Source: Ramazzottius varieornatus (taxonomy: Eukaryota; Tardigrada; Eutardigrada; Parachela; Ramazzottiidae). Taken from it: a stretch of 64,000 bases of DNA. The notes below the pieces were generated by a model. It saw only the letters and a list, made by a program, of their open reading frames with translations. It was not told where the DNA came from and did not search any database. Shown here one piece after another: positions 45,499-58,500 of the stretch (within the stretch, counting starts at the first letter, position 1; every line of letters begins with the position of its first letter). The translations under genes and the position numbers were made by a program. The stretch is taken from NCBI GenBank assembly GCA_001949185.1, contig BDGG01000002.1, positions 6,724,772-6,788,771 on the forward strand, in the 5' to 3' direction.

Positions 45499-48400
45499 CT
45501 ATTCAGCTAAAGCCCCATTTCCCTCTTGGGGATTACAGATCACCATCAAGCAGCCAAGTTCTTCGTCGCGGACTGTCGTGCCGTTGTCAGGCATGATCAG
45601 CGTCGGCATGTCTTCGCCCACAATCTTGTTGGCGAAGCCGCAGGTCGGGAAAATGTAGACGATGGCTTGTTGTGCGTTGATGACACCAGCCGCGTCCTTC
45701 TCCAAAAGGTAGCTTTGCAGGTGCTTGAGGGTCTTTGTACCGGCTGCTTTCGTTGGAGCGTCGAAGCAGAGCATAGTCGCGCTTTCGGACATGCTCATCT
45801 TGTCCGTCACGTCTTTCAACTTATCCTCTTCCAGACGAAGCCTTCTTGTAATCTGGAGTTCTTGGCCTTGTGACAGCACCTGCAAAAAATATATTGCCAG
45901 TATCGCTCGCTTATGCGAAATTACTGGGGTCGGCAAACGAAAGGTAGAAGATCGTTATTTCAAGTGGCGCATGATCTCATTGTTGTTGGATGGAAGAGTG
46001 CGTCACGTAAAATGACAATATTGTACGTTTCGTCTTCCGGCCTCTTCTAGTTTATTCTGGAATTTATTGCATTGTGGCTAAGTTTGCGCATATTCTTCTG
46101 GAGCGCATGCGTACATCGTTCAGCCAGGCGATGGGACCTCGCAGAAGGTGGCCTGCGATATGGTAGCTTGTGCTCTTGAGGGTAATGGTTCCTTTCCACA
46201 CAGGGCTGGACTTCTCCTTGAACTGCGTCAGAGTTTCTGCAGGTCGACTCCTGGTCTTTGTCTTATCACCATTTCGTTTCTCTCTTCTCTCCTCGGGAGG
46301 TGGTGTTACAGACTCATCCCGAACGATGCGCTTGGGCGGACGTTCTTCGGGTTCCGACTCGGCATCCACGGACCTCTGACGTCTCTTAACCTACTCAGAA
46401 ACATACGCGTGCTATGATCATGCGAACTGAAGATCCACAAAGTAAAACAAATAAAATATCTAAAATTTTCAGAAAAACGGAAACCTGGTGAACAGATCCG
46501 ACAATATTGCTCTCCCAAGTGGCGCACGTTTCCAGTATTACTGGCAATTAGCGTGCGTCTCTTGGGGAAAAACGATCGGGTCGAGTTTGCTGGCGCAGGT
46601 CCCAATTTAGCTTTTTCCTTTATCATGAAACACAAATACAAAATAAAACCATAACAAGAAAGAAGGAACTGCATTTGACAGGAACAGGCACTTCTCTTAC
46701 CTCGCGAATGGCAGGAGAGGGTGATCGCGATGTGGACGCCACCTTGCGCCGTCGATCGGCTTCGCCACTTCCTCTCGAGACATCGTCTCCACCACGACGT
46801 CTGGCGCTAGTGGAGCCTTCTCTTTCTCTCCCACCAAGCTTCGGTAGGTATGGGTCCGAATCTTCAGCATAATCGACTCGAATGCGGACTTTCTTTGGAC
46901 CTCGATCACCATTGATCTTGAAAACTGCGCCTCGCATTGTAGTCACCGCCTCCTGTGACGCCGAGATCGACGCGAAGGTAATGTAACCGTAGTGCTCTCC
47001 CCGAACATAGTCGATCTGCAAATATTCCCATATTATGAAAGAAGGCTGAAATAATACTCAGGTGCTACTATAGTTTCGAAAATCCACTCAGGGAATCCTG
47101 CACAGACATCATTTTACAATGTATACCTTCTTAATGAGTCCAAAGCGATCGAACTCATCGTTGAGTCTACTTTCATCGAGGTCGGAGGCAACGCCGGCGT
47201 AATGCAACCCACCAACCCACACTCTGGCAGTAGGATTGGTCTTGCCATACCCAATCTTGCACTGGTAGTTACCGATCCTCGAGCCACTCAACGCGACCTT
47301 CGCTCGGTATGCCATGTCCAAAGTGAGGAAGCGCACGAACGAATACGCGTTCCCCGAACCTACAATCGAAATCCAACATGTTAATCTGAACCGTCAGCTC
47401 ACATGAATACGGAAAGGGGTAACTCACTTCCGCCTGGTCGCTTGATATCGATATCCTGGACCATTCCGTACTTGGAGAAGATGCTTCGAAGCAGAGACTC
47501 TGTCACACCGTACTCCAGATTACCAACGAAGAGTGTCCGTGTAGCTTTGTCGTCGTCTTCGGGAGCTAGATGGGTCTGTTCTTGTCCATTGGTACCATTA
47601 CCGTTGCTGACAGAACCCATTCGGTTCATCGAACCACCGCGGTCCACTGCAGACACAGAAACCAGTTAGACAGAAACCTTCCAAAAAATCAATGATAAAA
47701 TTAAGGTAAGATGGTAATAAGTGACGATTAGGGGACGAGTCAAGATAGATTGGGGGATAGCAAGGAAGTAGCATTTTAGAACGAAAAAAGAAGAAGAGAA
47801 GGATGAGAGAGATACCCCATTCGCGCGCGGAGCGATCTGTGGCAGTGGCGGACATTTGTCGTCTGACAGCTCCACCATGACTCAGCTGCATCATACCTGG
47901 ATCTCGCATGCCTACATCCCGCATTCCCATGTCTCGCATCCCACTGCCCATTCTTGAGGGGAACGCCGAACGCATCGGGGGAGGAGAGTCGTCCATGCGC
48001 CCACGAGCTCCTCGACCAGCAGTCTGCGCCACTTCAACCGTGCACACCCGATCATACAGCTCGATCTCCCCCGCCTGCCACACAAACTTCGCGTCGGTGT
48101 CACTCACGAACTGAACCATGGCTTCTCGATCACTGCTAGATCCCCGTCGGACCTAGAACGACCCCAGAAATACTACTTTCATTTCTGGTTGGGAAATGGG
48201 AACCTAAGCAAACAGAACTCGACCAGATAGCATTTGCAAGTGGTGCATGCTTTGGGTCAACAACACTGAAAATGTGCGCCACTTGACAAGGATCTCTCGC
48301 CGTGTCTGTTTGTCAAGCTGCCATCTCATTGAAATCATTTCGGAATGTTCTAGACTTGGAGTGTTCACTCACGAATATAGTAAATTTTACAGCTCAGTGA

Positions 48401-48558
48401 AAAAAGGATCTGCAAACCTGGTTGACTTTTCCGTAGCGTTTCTCCATGGCTCGGAAGACGTCCATTTCTCGCCAGTCTCGAGGCAGTCCTTGGACGCAGA
48501 GCCATACTCCTCCACCTAATCCTCGTCCGTTTGGTAAATGAAAATTTCCAGCAGCCAT
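45499..48558 (-). CDS. RBM15/spenito family RNA-binding protein (three RRMs and SPOC)
   Basis: RBM15/Nito proteins recruit the m6A methyltransferase complex to RNA and act in splicing and dosage control. ATG at 48558 starts MAAGNFHLPNGRGLGGGVWL. RRM1 spans the first intron (VWLCVQGLPRDWREM, then AMVQFVSDTDAKFVW). A Met/Arg/Gly-rich linker follows. RRM2 has TRTLFVGNLEYGVTE and IDIKRPGG, and RRM3 has ARVWVGGLHYAG, FDRFGLIKK and YGYITFASIS. The basic, Arg/Ser-rich middle (RRRGGDDVSRGSGEADRRRK) resembles that of RBM15. The SPOC domain begins SSPVWKGTITLKSTSYHIAG and includes LLEKDAAGVI and IVYIFPTCGFANKI. The end is NPQEGNGALAE. Length and order fit a short RBM15/Nito rather than the giant Spen. 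SPOC normally binds phosphoserine peptides. Confidence 0.9.
45960..46016. repeat. Foldback repeat, copy 9
   Basis: Left arm CAAGTGGCGCATG and degraded right arm AGTGCGTCACGT. It is in the intron that splits the SPOC domain. Confidence 0.7.
46486..46610. repeat. Foldback repeat, copy 10
   Basis: The long form: GACAATATTGCTCTCCC, left arm AAGTGGCGCACG, loop TTTCCAGTATTACTGGC, right arm CGTGCGTCTCTTGGGG, then AAAACGATCGGGTCGAGTTT. It is in an RBM15-like intron. Confidence 0.85.
48206..48330. repeat. Foldback repeat, copy 11
   Basis: The long form: AACTCGACCAGATAGCATTT, left arm GCAAGTGGTGCATG, loop CTTTGGGTCAACAACACTG, right arm TGTGCGCCACTTGAC, then a GTTTGTCAAGCTG end. It is in the first intron of the RBM15-like gene. 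Confidence 0.85.
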
Positions 48559-50311
48559 ATCCACTGTGCCTTTCTACAAATAGTAAGGCAGCACAATGTA
48601 ACATGATCGTACGCATGACGCAGGTATCTTTTGCCATTATCAAGTCAAATATTGGCTCAAATATTTTGAATAATGATATCAAGTCCTGCATAAAGTGCAC
48701 ATTTTCCCCCGTGAGATGGGATTGGACAATAAACGGGCAGGTCCCTGATCATGGCATACTGGTTGGATCGTCATTAGAATCTCGAATGGATCTACATAGA
48801 CAGCAGCTAGAAGGGATTATGATATAATATTACGAATGGGAAGCAAAATAACCAGAACGGCTCATTCGATCGTCAGAGCTTTTTCGCTCATATTCTGCTC
48901 CTTCTTCCACCAGAAAGATAACTGGACGAAAGGACAGAATATTCCTCGAGCTCGTTCGGACGTTTCTGACCGTGACGATATTCTGCAACCTGCAAGACAC
49001 AGCTTTCTTCGTTGGGACACATATGGAGACTATGCCCTACAGAACAGAAAGATGCAACACGAAACACAGGGTAAGATCGGTGGAGTAAATGAAAAACACA
49101 ACTATGGAACGCGGTGCCAAAAGATGCTTGCTTCCTTCACAGTGTCACGAGCATGTTTTTCCTTGACAACTCCTATATGGAATCGATCGATTAGGCAGCT
49201 GGAAGATGGAGCATAAGCCATCACGACGGACAAGAATCTGGCGATATCCATGGCATATCCCACAGTAAACACTACGATCCTGTTCCCTAAACCATGGGTC
49301 GGCCGAAAACTTACATCCCGTTGGTTCATCTTCGATAGATATGATACTTAGTTATTGAGCAAAGATCAAGGATAACGTGGCGTAGGAACAAAGCAAGATG
49401 GCTCCTAATTAACAATGCACTCGTGGCATGCAGCGGCTGGCATACGCGGTGAGATTAACACAACTCCATACCTGGTCAACAGAGGGAACAGCACTTGCGA
49501 TGATGACGATCTTCCAGAAACGCTCACCTTCAGACAAAACTGGACAACATCAAAAGCAAAGCAGAGCAGAAGAAGAATGACAAGATCGATCTGAAAACAA
49601 GAAAGGGAAAATCGAAACGAAACACGTCCAGCAGAGAATGACACGTACAAAGTTCGCCCCGACCAGCCCCTGGGTTACCTCGGGTGTCAGGGGCAGATCG
49701 TGGGGGAACCCCAATGTTCGATTCTTCCGAACATACAGTAATATCAATACCTACGTGTATTCCTAGCTATTAGTCAGGTTTTTACCAGAGTAACGATTAT
49801 TCGATCGATTCTGAGATGCTTGATCGGAAAGAAACACTGTTGGAAGATCAGGAAATGATGTGAGCACCTCTACATACGTTGATTTACACTTACACAAAAC
49901 CCGCACTTCCTGAGGTACTTCCGAGCTCTCTGACCGAGGAACTCCAGGCCGAAGTTCCCAGAGTAGTCAATATTAAAAGTGAATGGACAAATTTTCAACG
50001 TTAAAAGTGTGAGGGAGAGACAGATGCCCTCACAGGTGGCAAACAAAGTCTCCCAATTGAGCAAAACCTTTCAAAAGGGAACAATAATATTACCAAGAGG
50101 AATAAAGACACAATGACTACGAGTGTACGACGACTTTCATCTCGCAGGCCTCGAGGACCGACCGTGAAGAAAAAGCTTTCGGTCAGATTCCCTGGCAGTC
50201 CGCTCGGAAGTCTTTAGGGTCCCTGCTTGGTACGTCAGTCAGGGACTGTTTGCGCTCGTAGTTAGCAGTGTGATCCGTCTTACTTCCTTTCGCCTGCAAT
50301 TTGGATGATGT
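48559..50311. other. Gap between RBM15-like start and PITP end
   Basis: This is the promoter side of the RBM15-like gene and 3' flank of the PITP gene. Only short ORFs occur; none is recognised. Confidence 0.45.
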
Positions 50312-51825
50312 TTAGCGGTGTTTATGTTTGCTCGAGCGATGATGAAACAAAGAGGTGTTCAGGAGCCCACTAGACTGCGTCGACCGGGTTCTGCCTGGTG
50401 CCGTCACGTACTGGTATCCGTCTTCACACTCCTGGTAGACGGTCCGCTCGTACTTCAGCGCTTGCTCCAACGTTAGACCATACCAGTGGTCAATCCAGCA
50501 AAACATTTTCCGGTAAAATGTGGTGAATATCTTTTTTTCCGTCTGGAAAAGTGTAATGAGACTGGACGTGGAACAGATAAAACTCGGCTCATGACTTTCT
50601 GACACAGATATACATTTACCTCTGCGGCGTACTGTTCCACCTTTCCTTGCAGCCCCATCCATTTGAAGTCCATGAGAAGCAGCTTATAACAACACACCAC
50701 CGGCGAAGCAGTATTCTGGAACGTTTAACGAGTATTTCCGACTCTTCGCGCTCAAAGTAGAGTAGAAGAGTGAAAGCGTTACCTGCCACGCACCTTGGAG
50801 AGAACCGCGACCAGTCGTCAGCGACCGAAACGTCTTCGGGTCCTCGTCCTCCCTAAGCTCCTGCAAGAATTTGCACAAAGATTAAGCATTACCGAGAAAA
50901 CTTAATGTCGTACCTTTGACGTGTAATGGTCATCCGTAATATCCAGGTAAATAACTTCTCGCTGAGCGAGTTGTTTGGCCGAAAGACGATGTACCTAATT
51001 TTAAAAAAAAAATGCCGAACGATTCAGTTTCGAATCTGTAGTTACATAGGTCATGGATCTGGTGCTTGTACAGATTTACTGACGTTCTCTGATGTTCCTC
51101 GATCCGATAGGCACACGGAATCGAGCCGCACGTACAATCTGTCTTTGAGAAAATCTGGATTCTGCAAGAACGTGCCCGGTACGATTAAGTAAGTCATAAA
51201 AGGAACCATCCATTATGCTATTCCTTACCGAAAACTCCGTCCTGGAGTACGGAAAAGCGTCCCATGTCTTCTCGTGAAAGACTAGAAGCTCTTTCGGAGC
51301 CAGAATTTTTGCCCACCGTGGAACCTTGCTAAAACGGACGCAAAACGCTGCGGCATGGTGTACACCGACAACATTTTATTAATATTGACACCAGCGGTAG
51401 AATCCGCAGTGATGTCACAGCGAACAACGGGATTGTATGCGCACCTTTTGTAGTAAAACACTTTGTGTGTAAACTGTCCGCGATCCGGGTGCAGGTTTCT
51501 GTCTGGACCTCTGTGGCGATAGCCTTGTGGTCCAGGTTCATCCGGAAATCCATTAAAAGGCTCATTCTTAACGAGATGTAACTGGTCCCCGGTGTCTCCC
51601 GTATCCTTCAAACCAAAAGGTGACCGTTATGCGCTGGCAAAGAAACTCCTATAGCCTCAGATCTACTTGTTGTGTAATCTTCGCTGTTGTCCATGCATGG
51701 GCTTTCTCGTATTCGCTCAAGGCTATGGGCAAAACGATCCTGCTGAAAAACAAAATCAGAAAAGGTTTGGACGAATAATCGCAAAATACGTGAGACGTTT
51801 CAACTTACTATTCCTTTGTTATCAT
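50312..51825 (-). CDS. Class I phosphatidylinositol transfer protein
   Basis: PITPs move phosphatidylinositol and phosphatidylcholine between membranes and feed phosphoinositide signalling. ATG at 51825 gives MITKEYRIVLPIALSEYEKA, then HAWTTAKITQQVD, matching the LKEYRVILP and VDEYQ start of PITP alpha and beta. Next come QLHLVKNEPF, FTHKVFYYK, SKVPRWAKILAPKELLVFHE and TWDAFPYSRTEF. Later exons have VIYLDITDDHYTSK, DPKTFRSLTTGRGSL and LLLMDFKWMGLQGKVEQY. The domain closes with IFTTFYRKMFCWIDHWYGLT. Compared with PITP alpha, the loop between KNEPF and the FTHK strand is longer and rich in Pro, Gly and Arg. The C-terminal tail is also replaced by about 35 residues, basic and Ser-rich, ending KHKHR. 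No transmembrane or DDHD region follows, so it is not a full RdgB protein. Confidence 0.88.
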
Positions 51826-52560
51826 AGCGGCGAGTTCGAAAAGCGAAATCGGGACAGTCGGTAGAATGAAGTTGGTTTGCTGGTGGTAGTCCTCGATCGA
51901 CCAGGACCAACGTTCAACACAGTTACACTTGTCATAGAAACAATCACAAGATCTTTCCGCGTTCCAGGATAAATGTTGGCGGTAATCGAACGGACGATTG
52001 TTCTATATTTCATTCACGAATAGAAACTTGCTAGTTGTTACTACACTTTCAACCAGTACAAAATAACACTACCAAGCATAAAACAGGCAAATGAACATGC
52101 TAGAATGGTTAGTAATATATGAGAAAACATCTGAAAAATAAAAACTGTTCTCAGATTCTCATCTTTGAGAGGTAAAACCTTTTTGGAGTTCAAAATGCAA
52201 AGGAGAGAAACCAGCACGGGTTGAAGACTCTGCAACGTTTCTTTGGCAAAGGCAGTGCTTAGGCCTTAGAAAAACCAATGTCTGCGCCAAGAGCGCAGAA
52301 ACACCGGGAAACAAAACTAGTACGGCAGTGATGTGGTAATACAGGACGTCAGCGAGACACTGTTGGAGCTCGTCCGCATGAAGATGGAATGTCTCGTTGT
52401 CAACAATGGTACTTGACAGCACATAATTTGGTGAAAGGATAATGGTCACAAGGATCACACATGTCAGTAGTCGGAAGATGCAGTTTGGTTAAAGCTCGTT
52501 CATTACCGGGTCAAAAGAGTTCAAATGTCAAAAACTCGCTCTTCGAGATTTCGCGAGGCG
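51826..52560. other. Gap between PITP start and neuroglian stop
   Basis: It contains the PITP promoter side and the neuroglian 3' UTR. A minus-strand ORF (52159-52458) with hydrophobic stretches shows no family resemblance. Confidence 0.45.
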
Positions 52561-55500
52561 TTATACGAACGTTGATCCAGCCGGCTGAACTGTTGTGGTC
52601 ACTACGGCGTCGTTCGATCGTACTGTTGTGTTGGCGTACTGGCCTATCCACGAGCCATCTTCCGTAAACATCTTCGGTTGATCTGGGTCGCCATATTCTT
52701 CCATACTATCAGCCTCACTTCCAAGACCTGATGCAAAACAATATTATGATTAGAACATATTATTCGTTTGTGATGAGTGACTAACAAACCTTCTCCGTTG
52801 ATTATCGAAGCATTCTCGTCTCCATTAACAATGCCATCAGAAGGTCTAATTGCCGGCTTCGGTATGTTGCCTGTTACGATGTTCGTGGGTGCCTTCTCGT
52901 AGTAGTGCGGCGCTGGTTGTTGTAGACGCTCCCGTTCGGAGACATCATAATGATCCTAAGACAACAAAAGGCGCTTCGTTATTGACAGGATAACTTGATT
53001 GTAGCCTTGCACTCATAGGCAACATACAGACAAAAAACGTACCTTTCGCTTTCGCCTTCGGCAACACCAGATAATGCAACATATGAGAAGCAGTAGTGCA
53101 AGGAGGCAAATTAGCGCTATAACCCAGCCAAACCACGAGCTTCCATAGAAGGGTCCATCCCCGGCTCTGGCACCTTCAGTAGTCTCTTTCCGGATTGGTC
53201 CTCTAGTCTATAAAAGCCCGGAAAATTCATGGGGATGTGCTTCCCGTAGTACCGCGGAAGTGCTCTTACCTCTTGCATTCCTTCGACGGCGACTACCCGA
53301 AACTCATACGGTGTTCCCGGCTCCAGTCCATGGATTTCCGTCGAGAGATCCTCCAGTTCCGCACTGGTTTTGGTCCATCCGGGGTCTCCTTCCCTTCTAT
53401 GTTCTATATAGAAGTACTCCCCAGTTCGATGTCCACCACTAGCTGCCTTACCCGGAAGCCAGCTGGCAATAATCGATTCATTAGTCCTTCCCGACAGCAC
53501 CAGTTCCGGTGTTCCAGGTGGCGGCAGAAGTGCCATAGCTTCCATGGTTCGGTTACTCTCGGTAGCTGCTTCCACAATACCCACATCGCCTCGACCAGCC
53601 GAGGTAGTGGCGTACATGTTGACGCGGTATGTCGTGTCAGGCTTCAGTCCGGGAAGTTTAATGCTGTGCTGATTCATATCGTAAATGACAGTTGGATCTC
53701 TGATGGGTCCAGTCACGTCCATTCCATTAACCTCGTACAGTTCAATTTCGTAGGTTTGCAGTCTGCCGTTTGGCTCTGCAGGTGGCTGCCATTCTAATAG
53801 GACTGCCCCTCTTCCCATCGGGTAAGCACGTAAGTCTGTCACGCGGCCCGGTGGACCTTCCGGCGTCGTTATTTGAAGCTATAAAACAAACAACGAAATT
53901 TTGAAGAATCAAAAACTACCATATAAAATATTTCCCTTTTTCCACAAGCAGGTGGCGCCACCGGTGGCATGAAAACGTCACTGGCTTGTTTCAAAAAAGC
54001 GAAGGTGCGAAACGGAAAGTTACCGCTGGACTAGCTGGTCCATCGTACTGGCTGTTGTATGGAAGAACCTTGATCGTATTCTCGGAAGCTGGCTTCAGGA
54101 CGTCAACCACAGCCGAGTTCTGATTTGGTCCAATCAACACCTGTCGCGGCTTGCCTTCTTCGCCTGTAGGCGTAACCAGCACCTTATATCCTTTGAAGTC
54201 CCCTGCAGAATAACACACGCTATATTCACCATTTCAGAAGCCAAGTGTGTGGATGCTGGTGAAGAAAGAGGTTCCTACCTTTGACGGATTCAGGAGGTAC
54301 GGGTTCCCATTCGAGCCTCACAGTCTTTCCGTCGATGATCTGTGACGCCACGAGGTTCTTGGGCGCCTCATTAGGTTTATCTTCTCCAGAAAAGCCTCGC
54401 ACCGCCGGAGCATCCGCGGCCCTGGACCGTCCGATCGCGTTATGAGCGATGACTTTGACATCATACGGGACGAAAGTTGGCTGGCCGGGAATGGTGTGAC
54501 TGCCTATATGCCAGTCGGAAACGATAGCTGACTGTTCTATGCGCTGAGCATTGGGATCGGGGTCGGCGCGAATCCATTTCACTTCGTAATAAAAGCCCGG
54601 TCCGTTGTGGTCAATCTGTGGCATAGGCTATGGAAGGAAAGGGAAGGGATAATTTAAACATTGGAATAATGACTTTGAGGGCGACTTTGTCAAGACTTAC
54701 AGTCCAGGAGATAACCAAGTTTGTCGGGTCTGTGCCTTTCGCCTGGATATTATCAGGATTTTTATAGGGGACATCCGGTGGTGTCGAGCAAACTTCTTGA
54801 CTTGGGTTACTCTCATTACTCAGTCCAATCTGGTTTCGGGCTTTGACGCGGAAAGTGTAATTGACCCAACTGCAACACACACACAGAACACAACCATATA
54901 CATATCGATTAGTTGTGCCCCAGATATTCCCGGGTGAGACCTCTCCCCATTATTCCCATACAAACGCCAGTCTGTCTACTCGGGTTATTCAACCCTATTC
55001 TAAATTTCGAAATCCTTCACTGCAGATTAAGTCGCAAAAAGATCATCCAGATTACTTCATTCCAAAGCCAAATTTTGCGCTTATATTTCCAACCCGATCA
55101 TCGAACGGTCTTATCCGAGATTCATTTTATAATTCGAAAATATTTTCAAATTTTAGGAGCTCGGCAAAGAACTCAGCCATCTTCTCAAGTGGCGCGTGCT
55201 ATTAGTAGTATTGTCTGTAAACGTGCACCACTTGGAAAAGCGTTCTTGTCGAGTTTGTATGCCGACGCCTTTCAGAGTATTTTCTTTGAATAATTTCAAA
55301 GGTCATATTTTTTCATGTGTCATATTTTTCTTTCGCTGTATGGTGTACTGTACGTACGGGCTTAGATCCACTGTGGAAGACAAGTCCGTTCCCGGAATTC
55401 CTGCTTTGATGTCTCTCCACTCGCCAGGTTCGAACGAGGTGCTATACTGGATGACAAACTCTTGGATGGGTTCCCTGTTGTCGCCATTGGGTTCCCAGTA

Positions 55501-58500
55501 GACGGTCGCCGTCAAGGGTTCGCACATAGCTCTGACATTGATTGGTGGATTCGGTACGTCTCTCACCACCAGCGTACTTTGTGCCTCTGTAGTGTCCAGC
55601 CTTGTGCGGGCTATGCACGTGTACACTCCACTATGCGCTTCGGTAGCTTGGGAAATGGTCAAGCTGTTGTCATTATTCTGGAATATGCGGCCATTCTGGC
55701 CCATCTTGATGGGCTCGCCATCACGCAGCCACTCAATCTGAACGTCCAAATTAGGGTCGGCAGTGGCCGAACAACGGAAGGTGGCCGAATCTCCAGCTTT
55801 GCGCTCAATGTCTTCCGGCGGCGCTGTGATTACAGTCTTTCCTGTAGGGACAAGTACATGAGCCAAGTTCAAATCAATCGAACACTTCATACATGTCATT
55901 TCCGCTCCATCCATCAAAACAGTCACAACACTACGTACTCTTAATGTCCAGTCTTCCGGAAGCCCGCTTTTCCCCAAAGCGATTCTTGGCTATGCACGTG
56001 TACTCGCCGATGTCGGTGAACGTCGCGCCATTGATGACCAAATCACCGTTCTTCCGTATCTCGTACCTGGCGCCACCTCCGGGTTGAACATTGATTGTCT
56101 GAAATTATACAGAAAATTTCACAGCCACGGAAAAACCAGATAAGCAGAGACTCCGTAGTCCACCAAGGGCCTGATAATCCTGATTCGGACACCTGGATAC
56201 ATTTGGTCGTATGAGGAGTACAAGGACCAAGTATGCAGGTAAATGAAACGGTAAAATCCCAATTTAGCCGCCTTCTAGCACCGTTCGAACTGAGATTTCC
56301 GCATTGGGAAAACTAACCTGCCCGTCTTTTTCGTAGGTTACTCTGGGACTCGGAGCGCCATAAACACGACAAGTGATGCTGGCTTGCGACCCTTCGACGG
56401 CTTCGGATACCTCAGCGGGTGGTTCAACAATCTCCGCGGGCAAAGCTGAAACCAATTATAATCGATTCACAGCAGATCATACTTTCCATGAGCATTAGTT
56501 ATCAACAGTGCGGGCAATAACGTTCCAAAGTGCCTATTTCAAAGATGGCCGAGTCACCCACCCAAAACATTCAGATAGACATCGGCAAATATGTATCCGT
56601 GGACGTTACTGGCGTTGCACTGAAAGTTATCTGTATCGATATCTTTCTGGACCCTTGCTATCGTGATGTGGGTACCGTTGCTGCGCCGGCGGTCATTCGG
56701 CGGCAGATCTGCGAAACGAAAGAATTACATGACGGGGTTTTTTACATCATGGCTGATTCGTCCGGATGATGGATGAAGGACAAATATAGAACGCTAACTC
56801 AACCAACAAAAATATTCAAAATTCCCCGGCATTTTTTTCCCACGACAGTGCGAAATCAAAAAGTAATCGATCAAAACCATCCAGTATTTCAAGCCTATTG
56901 CTTCTTCGACCCTATATGCATTGCAGTTAGCACTTACTTTCTAAGCTAGTGCCATTGACGAACCATTGGATCCTGGGTTCCGGAACACCACCTGCTACGC
57001 ATGCAAATGTCTGGTCCTCATCCTCCGCCTTCATTGCCACTTCTGGTGCCGTTATCCAATATGGTTCAGCTAGAAGTATAGAAAAGCGATCAGCTTCAAT
57101 AGTGTTGCATTCAAAACGCATTAATTTTGATGCGAGATTGGCTTACATTCCACCGTCAGTGTAAAGGCGTGGTTCCCAACTGAGCCTACACCGTTCGAAG
57201 CGAAACTAAAATACACAAAATGTTTCATGTTAATACTTTGACCGGAAGTAAATGATGAGGGTGGTTTGAATTTACCATTCGTAGGTTCCAGCGTCCTCAA
57301 ACTGAACATTCTTGATTCGGAGGACTTTGCCGTAATCCGACAGCGAGTTCCGACGAGGGGGTAATGGAGCATTCTTGCGGTCCCAGCGGATTTGTGGTAG
57401 TGGTCTGTGGACATAACATAAGAGAGGGAATAAAGATACATATCAGTGAGTGTCCACTTGGATAACAATTAATATTCCGGACATACGTTCCGCCATAGAC
57501 GCAGTAGATGTTGACAGATTGCCCGCGCATGGCTGTGATGTGTCTGGGGCTGGTGTACTGACAGGTTGGGGCAGACTTGTGTGGTGCAGCTGAGCCCGAT
57601 GGGTTGACAATGAGCTTCTTCAGCTCGCCGGTTTTGTATTCGCGCAAAAAGGGGGAAAATGCCGAACAGGCATAGTAGTTATCGCCGCTGGCATCCGCTA
57701 ACGTTACGTTGGAGAAATGCAAATCTCCTTCGGGATCGACAGAAACACGGCTGCCATTAACCGTCGTCATTGCCCCATTGCCAGACTGTAAAATCCAAAA
57801 GACATTGGGCCGCGGATTTCCGCTCGGCGGGTTGCATTTGATCGTCAGAGGCTCTCCTTCGTTCACCACAATCTCTTCGGGAGTATTTTCCGTGCGAAAC
57901 GTGTCCAAACCTACGAAAGAAAAAGTCTTCGAACTTATGTAATCCTTTGCAAACAATCGTCTTTCCAAGTGGCGCACGCTACCAGCCATCAACACAGAGC
58001 AAGTGAGCCACTTGGTCCGTTTTTGCAATGCACTATCAAACTACAACTGTATTATTTTACTGGAGTGAATTTTTCGAAGTTGTCAGCAAGAGAACGATCA
58101 ATCAACCCAGTTGTCCATCCATCCGACCATAAACTTTGCAATTAGAAGAATTTATTCAGCCTAATTTCATCCTTTCGGACAATGGACCCCCTTCAAGCTG
58201 TCACTTTTTTATAGCATACAGCGTGGTTCTCACATGTTGCGATCATGGCGGCTTTCTTGCCTCAACTGTCAAGAGCGTTTAGTCCAATGGTCAATATTAA
58301 ACAATCTTGTCAGTGGTCTTTCCACTTGGCCGAGCATTTGCAACGTTGATTGATGAGAATTTAAGTACCTGCTCTCCGCAAATAGACAGCGTTGGACAGT
58401 GAGATGCCGTATGAATTCTCCGCTCGGCACTGATAGAGCCCTTCGTCGATGTCGCGGGGTCGATGGATCGTCAGTGTTCCTTTGCCGGGTTCTTGAGCCA

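Noticed and set aside
53237-53797. 186-codon plus-strand ORF
   Set aside because: It is antisense to the neuroglian FNIII exons.
58316-58350. CTTTCCACTTGGCCGAGC resembling a foldback arm
   Set aside because: It lacks the GGCGCACG core and any mirror arm, so it may be chance similarity.
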